From Chitinophagales bacterium (lineage in GTDB: Bacteria; Bacteroidota; Bacteroidia; Chitinophagales; Saprospiraceae): a stretch of 13,642 nucleotides of DNA. The notes beneath the pieces were generated by a model. That model ran no database searches. It was given only the letters and a program-made list of their open reading frames with translations, and was not told the DNA's origin. Shown piece by piece: positions 1 through 7,707 of the stretch. The DNA lies in the NCBI GenBank assembly GCA_013297575.1, contig JAAFHO010000077.1, forward strand, positions 1 to 13,642. Reading direction: 5' to 3'. Each line of letters opens with the position of its first letter. Position 1 is the first letter of the stretch. A program made the position numbers and the translations under genes.

Positions 1-1009
1 TACTGTCCGTTTTAGGTTTAGCACTTGCGCCATCTATCAAACCGATACCCCAAACAGTAAATATTCCACTCTTTTTTGTCGGGAAATTCAACTTAAACGA
101 AAGGTCTTGATACTTAATACTTTCAGCGTCATCGGGCAGCAATGGTGATAACAGTGCTAAAGTAGAGTATCTATAATTAAAGAGATAGGAAGATTTATTA
201 CCTTTTTTAAAAGGGCCTTCGGAGGACGCGTCTAAACCAATAATACCAGCCTGAAGCGTATGTTCTCGCTTTTCATTGTTCCCTTTTCGCATCGCAATAT
301 CAAAAACGCCCGATAAGGCATTATTGTATTCTGCGGGAAAAGCCCCCGTAAAAAAGTCTGAATTGGCCAACATTTGACTACTCAAAGCCGTCAATAAACC
401 ACCGCCAAATGATTGTAAATCACCAAAATGATTCGGACTTGGTATTTCTACGCCTTCCATTTTCCATTGTAAAAATTTAGGGGCGTTACCCCTTACAATG
501 ATTCCATTTTGCCCAGTATTGCCCGCAACACCAGCAAATGATGTGGCCAAACGAGCGGGATCGTCAAATCCGCCGGCATATCGTTTGGCTTCTTCCACAC
601 TCAACATTCTGGCACTTACGGTAGCCATTGGATTGAGCGGTTGTTCTTTGTTGACGCGGGGTCGTATCGATACTTCTCCGAGTAAAGTGCTGTTTTCCTT
701 TAATTGAATGGTTAAAAAGATCTGTTTGGCCGAATTTACCTCCACTTCACGAATGATAGCGGGGTCGTAACCAACACAGGTAACCTTTAGATCATACCTC
801 CCAACAGGTACATTTTTGAGTGTAAAATTGCCTAGCGTATCGGAGATGGTACCGATGGAGGAGTTGGTATTGAGCAATCCTATGGACGCAAATTCGATAG
901 GCGTATTTGAAGCGTTGTCCATAACCGTCCCACGAATACTTTGAGTGGGCTGGGCAATCAATTGTAGTGTCAAAGACACCATTGCAAAAGAAAAAATAAA
1001 TCGTATCAT
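1..1009 (-). CDS. TonB-dependent outer-membrane receptor with carboxypeptidase-like regulatory domain, N-terminal part (C-terminus off window)
   Basis: This is an outer-membrane, TonB-energised transporter for an unknown ligand. I read 336 codons from the ATG at 1009 without a stop until the left edge, so the C-terminal beta-barrel lies mostly outside. Residues 1-20 (MIRFIFSFAMVSLTLQLIAQ) form a signal peptide. Residues about 24-105 are a CarboxypepD_reg-like beta-sandwich (GTVMD...PIEFASIGL...ISDTLGNFTLKNVPVGRYDL...VGYDP). The plug domain follows, with the family signature AKRYAGGFDDPARLA, then GIIVRGNAPKFLQWKMEGVEIPSPNHFG and GVFDIAMRKGN. This signature is typical of Bacteroidota receptors that are not paired with SusD; no SusD gene is visible here. 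The gene follows the LuxR regulator on the same strand, with 73 nt between them that hold a palindrome. The family call is firm; the substrate cannot be told. Confidence 0.93.
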   Translation of the reverse strand, partial: MIRFIFSFAMVSLTLQLIAQPTQSIRGTVMDNASNTPIEFASIGLLNTNSSIGTISDTLGNFTLKNVPVGRYDLKVTCVGYDPAIIREVEVNSAKQIFLTIQLKENSTLLGEVSIRPRVNKEQPLNPMATVSARMLSVEEAKRYAGGFDDPARLATSFAGVAGNTGQNGIIVRGNAPKFLQWKMEGVEIPSPNHFGDLQSFGGGLLTALSSQMLANSDFFTGAFPAEYNNALSGVFDIAMRKGNNEKREHTLQAGIIGLDASSEGPFKKGNKSSYLFNYRYSTLALLSPLLPDDAESIKYQDLSFKLNFPTKKSGIFTVWGIGLIDGASAKPKTDS

Positions 1010-1062
1010 GTATATTTGAATATTAGAAGGTGCAAAAGTCCCGCTAACCCTCATGCCACACA

Positions 1063-1080
1063 ATACTGATTTATCAGTAT
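1063..1080. promoter_or_regulatory. Perfect 18-bp palindrome, candidate operator upstream of the TonB receptor
   Basis: The 8-bp arms ATACTGAT (1063-1070) and ATCAGTAT (1073-1080) are separated by TT. The site starts 54 nt upstream of the receptor ATG and 2 nt downstream of the luxR-type stop codon. There is no T-run after it on the minus strand, so it is a poor terminator. Its dyad symmetry and size fit binding by a dimeric helix-turn-helix protein. The neighbouring PAS-LuxR protein is the obvious candidate, but that is inference from position only. I found no clear TAnnTTTG box between it and the receptor start. Confidence 0.45.
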
Positions 1081-1082
1081 GC

Positions 1083-1853
1083 CTAGTCCAAAAGTCCAAA
1101 TTTTGCAGCAAACATGACCGCTTCAAACGAATTATTAGCCCCCAATTTTTCCAAAAACTTTTGCCGATGCGTATTCACGGTATGCACGCTAATGGATAGT
1201 TTATCCGAAATCTCCTTACTTAAAAGGCCTTTTCTGACCAATTTCAATATTTCTATTTCTCTTTTTGTTAATTCAAACTGTATCGGGGAAGCAGCCTCGA
1301 TAGGGATAATTTTTCCCGTTCTAAAATTCAATAATTGACTCTTTACCTGTTCATTTTCTTCTTGATTAGGAGAAACATCTACAATGCCAAGCATCAACCA
1401 GATTTGACCGTTTTTGTCTAACTCCAATATTTGATACTGCTCCACCAATCTCATATATTTATTTTCAGCATTCAGCATCCGATATTCTTTGATGTGCTTG
1501 TGGTTCAGTTTTTCGTCATTTGAAAAAGCATTAAACATTTTCAACACCGAAACAGCGTTTATGGCCATCGTTGTTTTATCTGTTGGATGAATTTTGCCAT
1601 CAAAAAAATGAAAACTTGTTTCTGAATAATCGGCAGGCGTATAACCAAGTAATTTCCCAAAATTCGAGGAATAAAACAGTATATCCTTTTTATTTATATC
1701 AAAAAGACAAATGCCCGAATTACCAATATCGGATAACACTTGAAGCGTGGCAATATGCTTTGGTATTACGGAATAGTCCAAATCCTTTTCATCGAATTTG
1801 TACTGCATTAAAAACTTAAAAAAGATTTCTTGAATACTGTTATTTTCGGACAT
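1083..1853 (-). CDS. PAS domain-containing LuxR/FixJ-type transcriptional regulator
   Basis: This is a 256-residue cytoplasmic DNA-binding regulator. Residues about 35-160 look like a PAS sensor fold (GICLFDINKKDILFYSSNFGKLLGY..., then ...IWLMLGIVDVSP). Residues 192-256 form a LuxR C-terminal helix-turn-helix: FELTKREIEILKLVRKGLLSKEISDKL, followed by the recognition helix SVHTVNTHRQKFLEKL at about 222-237. The conserved T-x-R-E-x-E-I-L and H-T-V-x-T-H-R positions are all present. There is no receiver domain, so the input is likely a ligand or cofactor bound by the PAS domain rather than phosphorylation. The gene lies 42 nt after the DUF2834 gene and just before the TonB receptor, all on one strand, which suggests local control of the receptor or of a shared transcript. 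The family is certain; the signal and targets are unknown. Confidence 0.92.
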   Translation of the reverse strand: MSENNSIQEIFFKFLMQYKFDEKDLDYSVIPKHIATLQVLSDIGNSGICLFDINKKDILFYSSNFGKLLGYTPADYSETSFHFFDGKIHPTDKTTMAINAVSVLKMFNAFSNDEKLNHKHIKEYRMLNAENKYMRLVEQYQILELDKNGQIWLMLGIVDVSPNQEENEQVKSQLLNFRTGKIIPIEAASPIQFELTKREIEILKLVRKGLLSKEISDKLSISVHTVNTHRQKFLEKLGANNSFEAVMFAAKFGLLD

Positions 1854-1895
1854 TTTTGAATTAAAATTTAAGATCTGTTACTATAATTCCAACTT

Positions 1896-2246
1896 CTATG
1901 TTGATTGCCGTTTTAAGCAAAGCGCCCTCACAAATAAAAATAATGGAAAACCAAAAGCATAAGCAACAAATACAGTCAATAAAAGATACAACCATATTTT
2001 TTTCATTTTCAATCGAATACCTTCAACAATGATAAAAAATGTCCCCGCAATTGTCCCAATCCAAAAATCGAGGGTTAAACTTTTTGCATAATAGTTATCC
2101 GTCCAAGTACTGGAAATAAACTCCATACTGTCAAAATCGCCATTATGCTCCATAACGCCAAGCATGGCATAGTAAAAAGTGAGTCCACCTCCAAATATTG
2201 CCAATAGAAGATAGAAATAATGCTTGTTATTTAGAATGATATTCAT
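1896..2246 (-). CDS. DUF2834-like small membrane protein
   Basis: This is a 116-residue integral membrane protein. Hydrophobic segments lie at about residues 9-29 (YFYLLLAIFGGGLTFYYAMLG), 60-75 (FWIGTIAGTFFIIVEG) and 84-108 (IWLYLLLTVFVAYAFGFPLFLFVR). The late motif of aromatic/G-FPLFLFVR, the segment order and the length match my memory of DUF2834 (a three-TM family with a C-terminal PLFLxxR). The biochemical role of that family is not known to me. It is the first gene of the leftward group, with a TACCTTTG box just upstream and 42 nt between its stop and the PAS-LuxR start. A role in signal sensing with that regulator is possible but unsupported. Confidence 0.75.
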   Translation of the reverse strand: MNIILNNKHYFYLLLAIFGGGLTFYYAMLGVMEHNGDFDSMEFISSTWTDNYYAKSLTLDFWIGTIAGTFFIIVEGIRLKMKKIWLYLLLTVFVAYAFGFPLFLFVRALCLKRQST

Positions 2247-2265
2247 GTGTGTATTGTGCTTCGAT

Positions 2266-2273
2266 CAAAGGTA
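2266..2273 (-). promoter_or_regulatory. Bacteroidota -7 promoter box (TACCTTTG) for the DUF2834/LuxR genes
   Basis: On the minus strand the sequence reads TACCTTTG, an exact match to the Bacteroidota housekeeping -7 consensus TAnnTTTG. It ends 19 nt before the ATG at 2246, giving a short leader of roughly 10-15 nt. I see no good TTTG -33 element at the usual 19-21-nt spacing, so the assignment rests on the -7 box and position. Confidence 0.55.
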
Positions 2274-2419
2274 GATAAAATATTGAAATCATGCTATAAC
2301 ATTGAATAAAAAAGGTTAATCCCTTGAAAACAAGTCAATTACAATCAAATATAAGTATTTTAAAAACCCAAAACAACCAAGGAAAACAAAAGACCTAGCA
2401 TTATTTGTTTCCTACATCG

Positions 2420-2427
2420 TATGTTTG
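2420..2427 (+). promoter_or_regulatory. Possible -7 promoter box (TATGTTTG) for the oxidoreductase gene
   Basis: TATGTTTG matches TAnnTTTG and lies 60 nt upstream of the TTG start at 2488. The only nearby TTTG (2404-2407) is 12 nt away, too close for a canonical -33 element. The divergent intergenic region 2247-2487 is otherwise AT-rich, and I see nothing else convincing in it. Confidence 0.4.
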
Positions 2428-2487
2428 CATAAATTATCCAATACAAAGCTAGATTAATTTTCATAAAAGTAATCCTTTTCAAAAAAA

Positions 2488-3753
2488 TTGGCCATCCATA
2501 CCCAAATTTGTATCATAGGAGCAGGCCCCGCTGGTGCCACCACCGCGTTGTTCCTTGCTAAAGCGGGTATTCCGCACATCATCGTGGATGCGGCGCAGTT
2601 TCCCCGCGATAAAGTATGCGGTGATGGACTCGATCTTAAAGTGATGCGGGTATTGCAGCATTTGGATCCGAATATCCTGACCCACGACATCCAGCAAAAC
2701 AATGGATTTTCGCCGTCTTGGGGAACACGAATTATCACGCCTAATGGAAAATACGTCGATTTGGATTACCAACCTAGTACAAAAGAGGCGCAACTGCCCT
2801 TGTATCAAGTTTCCCGAAGAGCACATTTCGATCATTTTTTGGTACAACGTTTTGATCCAAAATATACAGATTTCCGGCAAAACACCACGGTGCAATCACT
2901 CGTGCGCGAGGGCAATATTTGGCGTATTAATGCTGAAAACGAAGGGCAAGACCTTGAAATAACGTGTAATCTTGTAATTGGTGCGGATGGTGACCATTCA
3001 GTGGTATTGCGGGCGATCGGCGATAGAAAAATTGAGCGAAGGCATTATGCCGCATCGCAGCGGCAATACTGGAGCGGCGTAACGGGTATGCACCCAGACG
3101 GATTGATCGAGTTTTATTTTCCCAAATCATTGCCTTGGTCGTATTTCTGGATTTTCCCGCTGCCCAATGGCGAGGCTAATGTGGGTTTTATTATGTTGAG
3201 CGAACCCGTAGCAAAACTCCAAATCAATATCCGCAAAGAATTACAGCGTATTATTACAGAAGACCCCGTGATTGCTCCGCGTTTTAAAAATGCTACACCT
3301 TTGGACAAACCCGCTGGCTGGGGGCTTCCGCTCTCCTCGCGCAGGCGAAAACCTTTTGGCGATGGCTTTATGCTGGTAGGCGATGCGGCTTCACTGATAT
3401 GCCCTATTACTGGCGAGGGCATCGGGACGAGTATGCTTTCGGGGTATTTAGCGGCACAATTTGCCATTAAAGCCGCTGAAAAAGAGCAGTATGACGCATC
3501 CATGTTTGTGGGTTATGAAAAAGAACTCTACCGCAGGCTGAAGGATGAAATACTGATGGGTCATTTGGTGTATTATTTGCAAAAATTGCCTTGGAAATGG
3601 AGCGCATGGGCATTGAATGTGGTGTTACCATCGCGGTGGCTGGGGTATGCTTTTCGGCGTATGGCAAAGGGGTGGTTAAATACGGCAGTGCATAAACAAA
3701 TTCAAATCAAACATGGAGTGGTGCCCACTACTCCACCTGCCAAATATTCTTAA
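2488..3753 (+). CDS. FAD-dependent oxidoreductase, geranylgeranyl reductase family
   Basis: This is a 421-residue flavoprotein of the geranylgeranyl reductase/FixC-like family, whose members typically reduce double bonds in isoprenoid chains. It has an N-terminal Rossmann FAD site (CIIGAGPAGATTALFLAKAG, glycines 11, 13, 16), the family motif KVCGDGL at 43-48, GADG at 165-168, and the second FAD motif GDAASLICPITGEGIGTSM at 298-315. The aromatic stretch at 209-223 (FYFPKSLPWSYFWIF) is also typical. Translation must start at TTG 2488: an in-frame TAA sits at 2470-2472 and no ATG lies between it and the FAD motif. The leader is A-rich without a Shine-Dalgarno sequence, as usual in Bacteroidota. 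A serine hydrolase gene follows 87 nt later on the same strand. The substrate is not clear; menaquinone side chain, lipid or carotenoid are guesses. Confidence 0.9.
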   Translation: MAIHTQICIIGAGPAGATTALFLAKAGIPHIIVDAAQFPRDKVCGDGLDLKVMRVLQHLDPNILTHDIQQNNGFSPSWGTRIITPNGKYVDLDYQPSTKEAQLPLYQVSRRAHFDHFLVQRFDPKYTDFRQNTTVQSLVREGNIWRINAENEGQDLEITCNLVIGADGDHSVVLRAIGDRKIERRHYAASQRQYWSGVTGMHPDGLIEFYFPKSLPWSYFWIFPLPNGEANVGFIMLSEPVAKLQINIRKELQRIITEDPVIAPRFKNATPLDKPAGWGLPLSSRRRKPFGDGFMLVGDAASLICPITGEGIGTSMLSGYLAAQFAIKAAEKEQYDASMFVGYEKELYRRLKDEILMGHLVYYLQKLPWKWSAWALNVVLPSRWLGYAFRRMAKGWLNTAVHKQIQIKHGVVPTTPPAKYS

Positions 3754-3840
3754 AAAATTTGCCTACCATTTTTGATACTAAACAGCGGGGCTAAGTGTTT
3801 ACCATATTTCATCATTCTAAAACAGATTATTATAAGTAAA

Positions 3841-4860
3841 ATGTACAAATTATTCTCAACACTCGTATTGATCGCCTTTTCACAGGTCGTATTTGCACAA
3901 GCATTTACACAACAAATCGATTCCTTATTGGCGGCGCAAAAACAAAAAAAATTCAATGGAATTATCCTGATTACTAAAGGCGAAAAATCGCAATATTTAA
4001 AGGTGCAAGGCTATTCCAATTTGGCTCAAAAAACGCCATTAAACCTTGACGACCAATTTGTTATAGGCTCTATCAGCAAACAAATTACAGCAGTTTTAGT
4101 GCTTCAGGCTTATGAAAAAGGCCAAATTGAATTGAACGTACCCATCCGAAAATACTTACCCGATTGGAAACAAACTTGGTTGGATTCTGTCACCGTTCAT
4201 CAATTATTGACCCATACACATGGTATTGTGGCTTATGAGCAGCCTTTGGAATTTGTACCGGGTTCTAAATTTGTTTATTCGCAAATTGGCTACGAAATAT
4301 TGTCTAAAATACTGGAAAGTGTTACGCAAAAATCCTTCGCCCGCCTTTCGAATTCGCTATTCAAACGCTACAAAATGACACATACTTTTCACCCTGATTT
4401 GCATAAGCACCAACATTTGGTGACGGGTTACACCGAACTCAAGGATGGTACTTTAAATATTGAAAAAGCCAGTTTTCAAAATTATGTAGCGGCGGGTTCG
4501 TTTATTTCCACCGCAAACGATCTTTTATTGTGGAACAAGGCATTGTACGGTGGCAAGTTATTATTGCCAAAAACGATGGAACTCATGACCACAAGACAGA
4601 AAAATGCTACCCGAGAACACCCTATGTTTGGCACAACAGATTATGGTTATGGTATCACGATAGATAATAGAGATGGTATCCTTCAATACGGAACTACCGG
4701 TTTTGCTCCGGGTTTTTGCTCCATGAATTTCTACTATCCGGCCACAAAAACGAGTATCATTATTCTGGAAAATGTAACGTACAATCTAAACGATCTGAAA
4801 AAAACGTTTGCGACGCAATTGGGGGTTTGGAAAATGGTGCGGAATAAAATTAATGATTAA
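3841..4860 (+). CDS. Exported serine hydrolase, class C beta-lactamase/penicillin-binding-like family
   Basis: This is a 339-residue periplasmic hydrolase of the beta-lactamase class C / esterase EstB superfamily; the substrate is unknown (peptidoglycan peptide, ester or D-amino-acid peptide are typical). I chose ATG 3841 over the upstream ATG 3772 because it opens a clean signal peptide, MYKLFSTLVLIAFSQVVFAQ. The nucleophile motif is SISK (S77-K80), followed by QLLTHTHGI at 121-129, a common family motif. The second catalytic motif, normally Y-x-N, reads Y146-S-Q148. The third motif, normally H/K-T/S-G, reads YGTTGFAPGF near the C-terminus. The Asn-to-Gln change is unusual and could alter activity, although Ser, Lys and Tyr are kept. 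The stop codon TAA (4858-4860) coincides with the outer edge of a long palindrome. Co-transcription with the upstream oxidoreductase is possible. Confidence 0.9.
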   Translation: MYKLFSTLVLIAFSQVVFAQAFTQQIDSLLAAQKQKKFNGIILITKGEKSQYLKVQGYSNLAQKTPLNLDDQFVIGSISKQITAVLVLQAYEKGQIELNVPIRKYLPDWKQTWLDSVTVHQLLTHTHGIVAYEQPLEFVPGSKFVYSQIGYEILSKILESVTQKSFARLSNSLFKRYKMTHTFHPDLHKHQHLVTGYTELKDGTLNIEKASFQNYVAAGSFISTANDLLLWNKALYGGKLLLPKTMELMTTRQKNATREHPMFGTTDYGYGITIDNRDGILQYGTTGFAPGFCSMNFYYPATKTSIIILENVTYNLNDLKKTFATQLGVWKMVRNKIND

Positions 4861-4913
4861 CGTGACGTGTTGTAGAGACGTTGCAATGCAACGTCTCTAC
4901 AACACGTCACGTT
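4859..4913. repeat. 55-bp near-perfect palindromic repeat (REP-like), copy 1
   Basis: The arms 4859-4885 and 4887-4913 are perfect 27-bp reverse complements around a single A at 4886. The inner 29 bp (4872-4900, arms GTAGAGACGTTGCA) is identical to a second copy at 7873-7901. The element covers the last two bases of the hydrolase stop codon and the final four codons plus stop of the convergent cyclase gene. As RNA either strand would fold into a very stable hairpin, so it may act as a 3'-end structure for both genes. There is no T-run after the hairpin on the plus strand, so it is not a classical intrinsic terminator. It resembles the dispersed GTAGAGACG... palindromes I remember from many Bacteroidota and cyanobacterial genomes; that is memory, not a search. 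Confidence 0.9.
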
Positions 4914-7083
4914 CCAAAAAATACATATCAATTTCACCCTTGTTTTTGGCCATTAATTGCCCACGATGGATACAGGTAAAATCATTGTTAATCAAAGCAA
5001 ATGTACTTTGGCTGATATTGATTTTACCTGGTTCACTATTACTTTCCATCCTAGCGGCGGTATTTACGGTATCGCCCCATATATCATAAGCGAATTTTTT
5101 AACACCTACAATACCCGCCACCACTGGCCCGCTATTTAGGCCAATCCTAATGTCAAAAGAATCGGGATTGGTCTGCTTTCGTGCTTGGATAAACTGCCGG
5201 ATTTCTATGGCTGCCCGTGCTGCGTTGTGCGCATGTGCGCCACTGGCCATGGGTAATCCCGACACGGCCATATAAGCGTCTCCGATGGTTTTAATCTTTT
5301 CCAGTCCGTGTTTTTCTACTATTCCATCGAATGCTTTAAAACAAAAATGCAACTCGCTTACCAGTTCTTGTGGCGACAAATGCTCCGAAACTTTTGTAAA
5401 ATTAACAAAATCGGTAAAAAGCACCGTTACTTCATCGAATAGTTTGGCATTTGCGTGGCCTTTTTCCTTGAGTTCAGCAGCCACCTCTGCGGGTAGGATA
5501 TTCAACAACAAATCGTCCGATTTTTGTTTTTCAAGTTGGATGATGTTATTCGTTTTTTGTTGCAATTTGAAGTTGCGGAAAATAAAAAAGGAGAGCAATC
5601 CCAATAAAAACAGACCTATTATATATAAATATTGTTGTATTCTTTGAGCGCGCAGTTCGTTATCCTGCAATAAAAGTTGAGATTGCTGAAGGCTCACCTG
5701 AGTGGCTTGTAAGTCCCGGTCCTTTTCGGCCAGTACCAATCGTTCTTCTTTGGCTTGGCTTTGGCTTTGTTCGTATTGGAGATCGGCTTGCGATTTCAAA
5801 TAGGCCAATCGCTGCAATTCTTGCTGTTTATTGGCAATATCAACGGCATTTTGTTTTAGGGTTAATTCTTGCTGCTGCTTGGTTGCGATTAAAATCTGTT
5901 CTTTTAGTTGCGCGCTTGTGATCAATTGCTGCTGCTTGAGTGCATTTTCGGTTTTACTAAACTCGAACTGTAAAGTCTTTTTTGTTACTTGTTTTTGCTT
6001 CTCCACATTGTCGATACTGTCGCGGAGCGCAATATAAGATCGGTAACTAATATATGCACTATCGTATTTTCCAGTAGCCTCATAAATGGTACTTAGGTTT
6101 TCTAATGCCTTTCTCTCTACGGCCATTTCGCCAAGAGTATTCGCCATTGTACGTGCTTGCGATGCATAATTTAGTGCGTTCTTGTAATCCTTTTGAGCAA
6201 GCCAAATATCACTAATATTGAAGTATATGTCGGCGATTCCCTTTTTATCCTTAATGCTTTCGTAGAGCAACAAAGCCCTGTTTTGATAATCCAATGCTTG
6301 CCGGTAATCTAACATTTGTGCATACACATTACCAATATTAGCCAAATTATTGGCAATTCGTGCTTTATTCCCTGATTTTTCGTTGATCACCAATGCCTTT
6401 TTCTTGTATTCTAATGCTTTGGGTAGATCGGATAATTGGGTATAAGCATTACCTAAGTTGACCAATATGCCGGCAGTACTTTGCCCATTTCCGGTAGATT
6501 CACTAATCGGTAAGGCATTCTGGAAATACTCAATCGCCTTAGGATAATCTTTCAGTTCTGAATGGATATTCCCAATATTGGCCAAAGTATTGACCATACT
6601 CGCCTTATTACCTATTTTTTCTACCATCAGCAAAGCCTTTTGATAGTTTTCCAATGCTTTTGGAAAGTCAAATACTTGGGCATATACCAAACCAATATTA
6701 TTGTAATTATTAGCAATGCCTTGAGTATTGCCCGTGGCTTCATTGATCGCCAACGCTTTTTGGTAGTTTTCCAGTGCGGCTGGATAATCAGGAATATTGA
6801 GGTAATTATTCCCTCTTGCGCTGTAAGCACTGGCTAAAAACCGTTTATCCGCTAATTTTTCGGCGATTGCAATAGATTGGGAAGCGTATTCTGTCCCTTT
6901 TTTGGGATCAATATTGGCGTAATTTCGGGCAATTTGCGTCAGTAATTTAGCGCGTGTTGTGTCTTCTACCAGCCATGTGCGCTCTATTTTTAATAAAGAA
7001 TCCAATACCCTTTGCTGCGCATTTGCACTGACAAGGGATATTAAAAAGCAAATTAAGACTAAAAATAGGTGTAAATAACGCAT
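4897..7083 (-). CDS. TPR-repeat, membrane-anchored class III adenylate/guanylate cyclase
   Basis: This 728-residue protein would make cAMP (or less likely cGMP) from the nucleotide triphosphate at the inner membrane. I chose the ATG at 7083 because it opens a signal peptide, MRYLHLFLVLICFLISLVSANAQ. Residues about 25-360 hold seven or so TPR units in 40-residue steps (NNIGLVYAQVFDFPKALENY, then ANIGNIHSELKDYPKAIEYF, and so on). A Gln/Lys-rich coiled coil spans about 365-480, a TM segment 485-503 and the cyclase domain 526-728. Metal-binding Asp558 (VLFTDFVNFT) and Asp602 (IGDAYMA), and Asn674 and Arg678 (NTAARME), are all present. Lys596 (LEKIKTIG) and Asp667 (YDIWGD) match the adenine-selecting pair. 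The predicted topology is TPRs in the periplasm and cyclase in the cytoplasm. The last residues, RDVL, and the stop come from the palindromic repeat. It follows the lipoprotein gene by 16 nt. Confidence 0.93.
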   Translation of the reverse strand: MRYLHLFLVLICFLISLVSANAQQRVLDSLLKIERTWLVEDTTRAKLLTQIARNYANIDPKKGTEYASQSIAIAEKLADKRFLASAYSARGNNYLNIPDYPAALENYQKALAINEATGNTQGIANNYNNIGLVYAQVFDFPKALENYQKALLMVEKIGNKASMVNTLANIGNIHSELKDYPKAIEYFQNALPISESTGNGQSTAGILVNLGNAYTQLSDLPKALEYKKKALVINEKSGNKARIANNLANIGNVYAQMLDYRQALDYQNRALLLYESIKDKKGIADIYFNISDIWLAQKDYKNALNYASQARTMANTLGEMAVERKALENLSTIYEATGKYDSAYISYRSYIALRDSIDNVEKQKQVTKKTLQFEFSKTENALKQQQLITSAQLKEQILIATKQQQELTLKQNAVDIANKQQELQRLAYLKSQADLQYEQSQSQAKEERLVLAEKDRDLQATQVSLQQSQLLLQDNELRAQRIQQYLYIIGLFLLGLLSFFIFRNFKLQQKTNNIIQLEKQKSDDLLLNILPAEVAAELKEKGHANAKLFDEVTVLFTDFVNFTKVSEHLSPQELVSELHFCFKAFDGIVEKHGLEKIKTIGDAYMAVSGLPMASGAHAHNAARAAIEIRQFIQARKQTNPDSFDIRIGLNSGPVVAGIVGVKKFAYDIWGDTVNTAARMESNSEPGKINISQSTFALINNDFTCIHRGQLMAKNKGEIDMYFLERDVL

Positions 7084-7099
7084 GGTATGGATGCAAGTA

Positions 7100-7678
7100 C
7101 TAATCAGCCACAAAAACTACATTGACGCATGGTGCTACTCGTGTATCATTAACAGCATTTGGGAACGATGTACCTGCACCTACATTGATGGTCTCATTAA
7201 ATGAATTAATTTTGATGTTACCGATCACTTGTGGAAATGTAAATTTTGAGCCGTCGCTTTTGGTTAATCTGTAAAAAGAATTGGCCGTTATCGAAACCCC
7301 AAATTTTGCATCTTTCGCAGCGTTAACTGGCGTAATATCTGCAAAAGCAGGTGTGTGTAATTGGGTGGAAACAATATCTTGACTAGTGAGTAAAACGGGT
7401 GTGGCACCTGCTAAATCCCATAATTTGACGACAAAACTGCCCGTAACGGGTAATTTTAGCCCCAATTGCTCAATTTTACCGGCTTTTTGAGTACTAAAAG
7501 CAAAGCCGTATTCCCAAGTATTTGAGGCAACTGGCGTAGTATCAATTACGATAGCGGTTTGTTCAAAAAAGGAAAAAAATGGACTTTCGTCTGTTGGGGT
7601 ATTGTTGTCTTTTTTACAAGCAAAAAAAAGACTACTACATATAAGTAGTGCGCAGCATTTCAGTGTGTTAGAATTCAT
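7100..7678 (-). CDS. Lipoprotein with DUF4082-like beta domain
   Basis: This is a 192-residue predicted lipoprotein. I chose the ATG at 7678 (not the ATG at 7741) because it gives a type II signal peptide, MNSNTLKCCALLICSSLFFAC, with lipobox LFFAC and lipidated Cys21, followed by KKDNN, a charged stretch of the kind seen in Bacteroidota surface-exposed lipoproteins. The mature part resembles DUF4082 carbohydrate-binding-like modules: WEYGFAFSTQKAGKIEQLGLKL..., VKLWDLAGATPVLL, then ...FGVSITANSFYRLTK. That similarity is from memory and moderate. The gene ends 16 nt before the start of the cyclase gene, so the two are probably one transcript; an accessory or ligand-capturing role for the TPR-cyclase is inference. 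Confidence 0.8.
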   Translation of the reverse strand: MNSNTLKCCALLICSSLFFACKKDNNTPTDESPFFSFFEQTAIVIDTTPVASNTWEYGFAFSTQKAGKIEQLGLKLPVTGSFVVKLWDLAGATPVLLTSQDIVSTQLHTPAFADITPVNAAKDAKFGVSITANSFYRLTKSDGSKFTFPQVIGNIKINSFNETINVGAGTSFPNAVNDTRVAPCVNVVFVAD

Positions 7679-7707
7679 GGTTATTTTTTTTATCATCAAA
7701 TGATGGG

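Noticed and set aside
498..707. Plus-strand open frame of 69 codons with a lipobox-like stretch
   Set aside because: It lies antisense inside the TonB receptor, which has clear family motifs in its own frame.
3772..3840. Upstream ATG extending the serine hydrolase by 23 residues
   Set aside because: The extension would bury the signal peptide; ATG 3841 places it exactly at the N-terminus.
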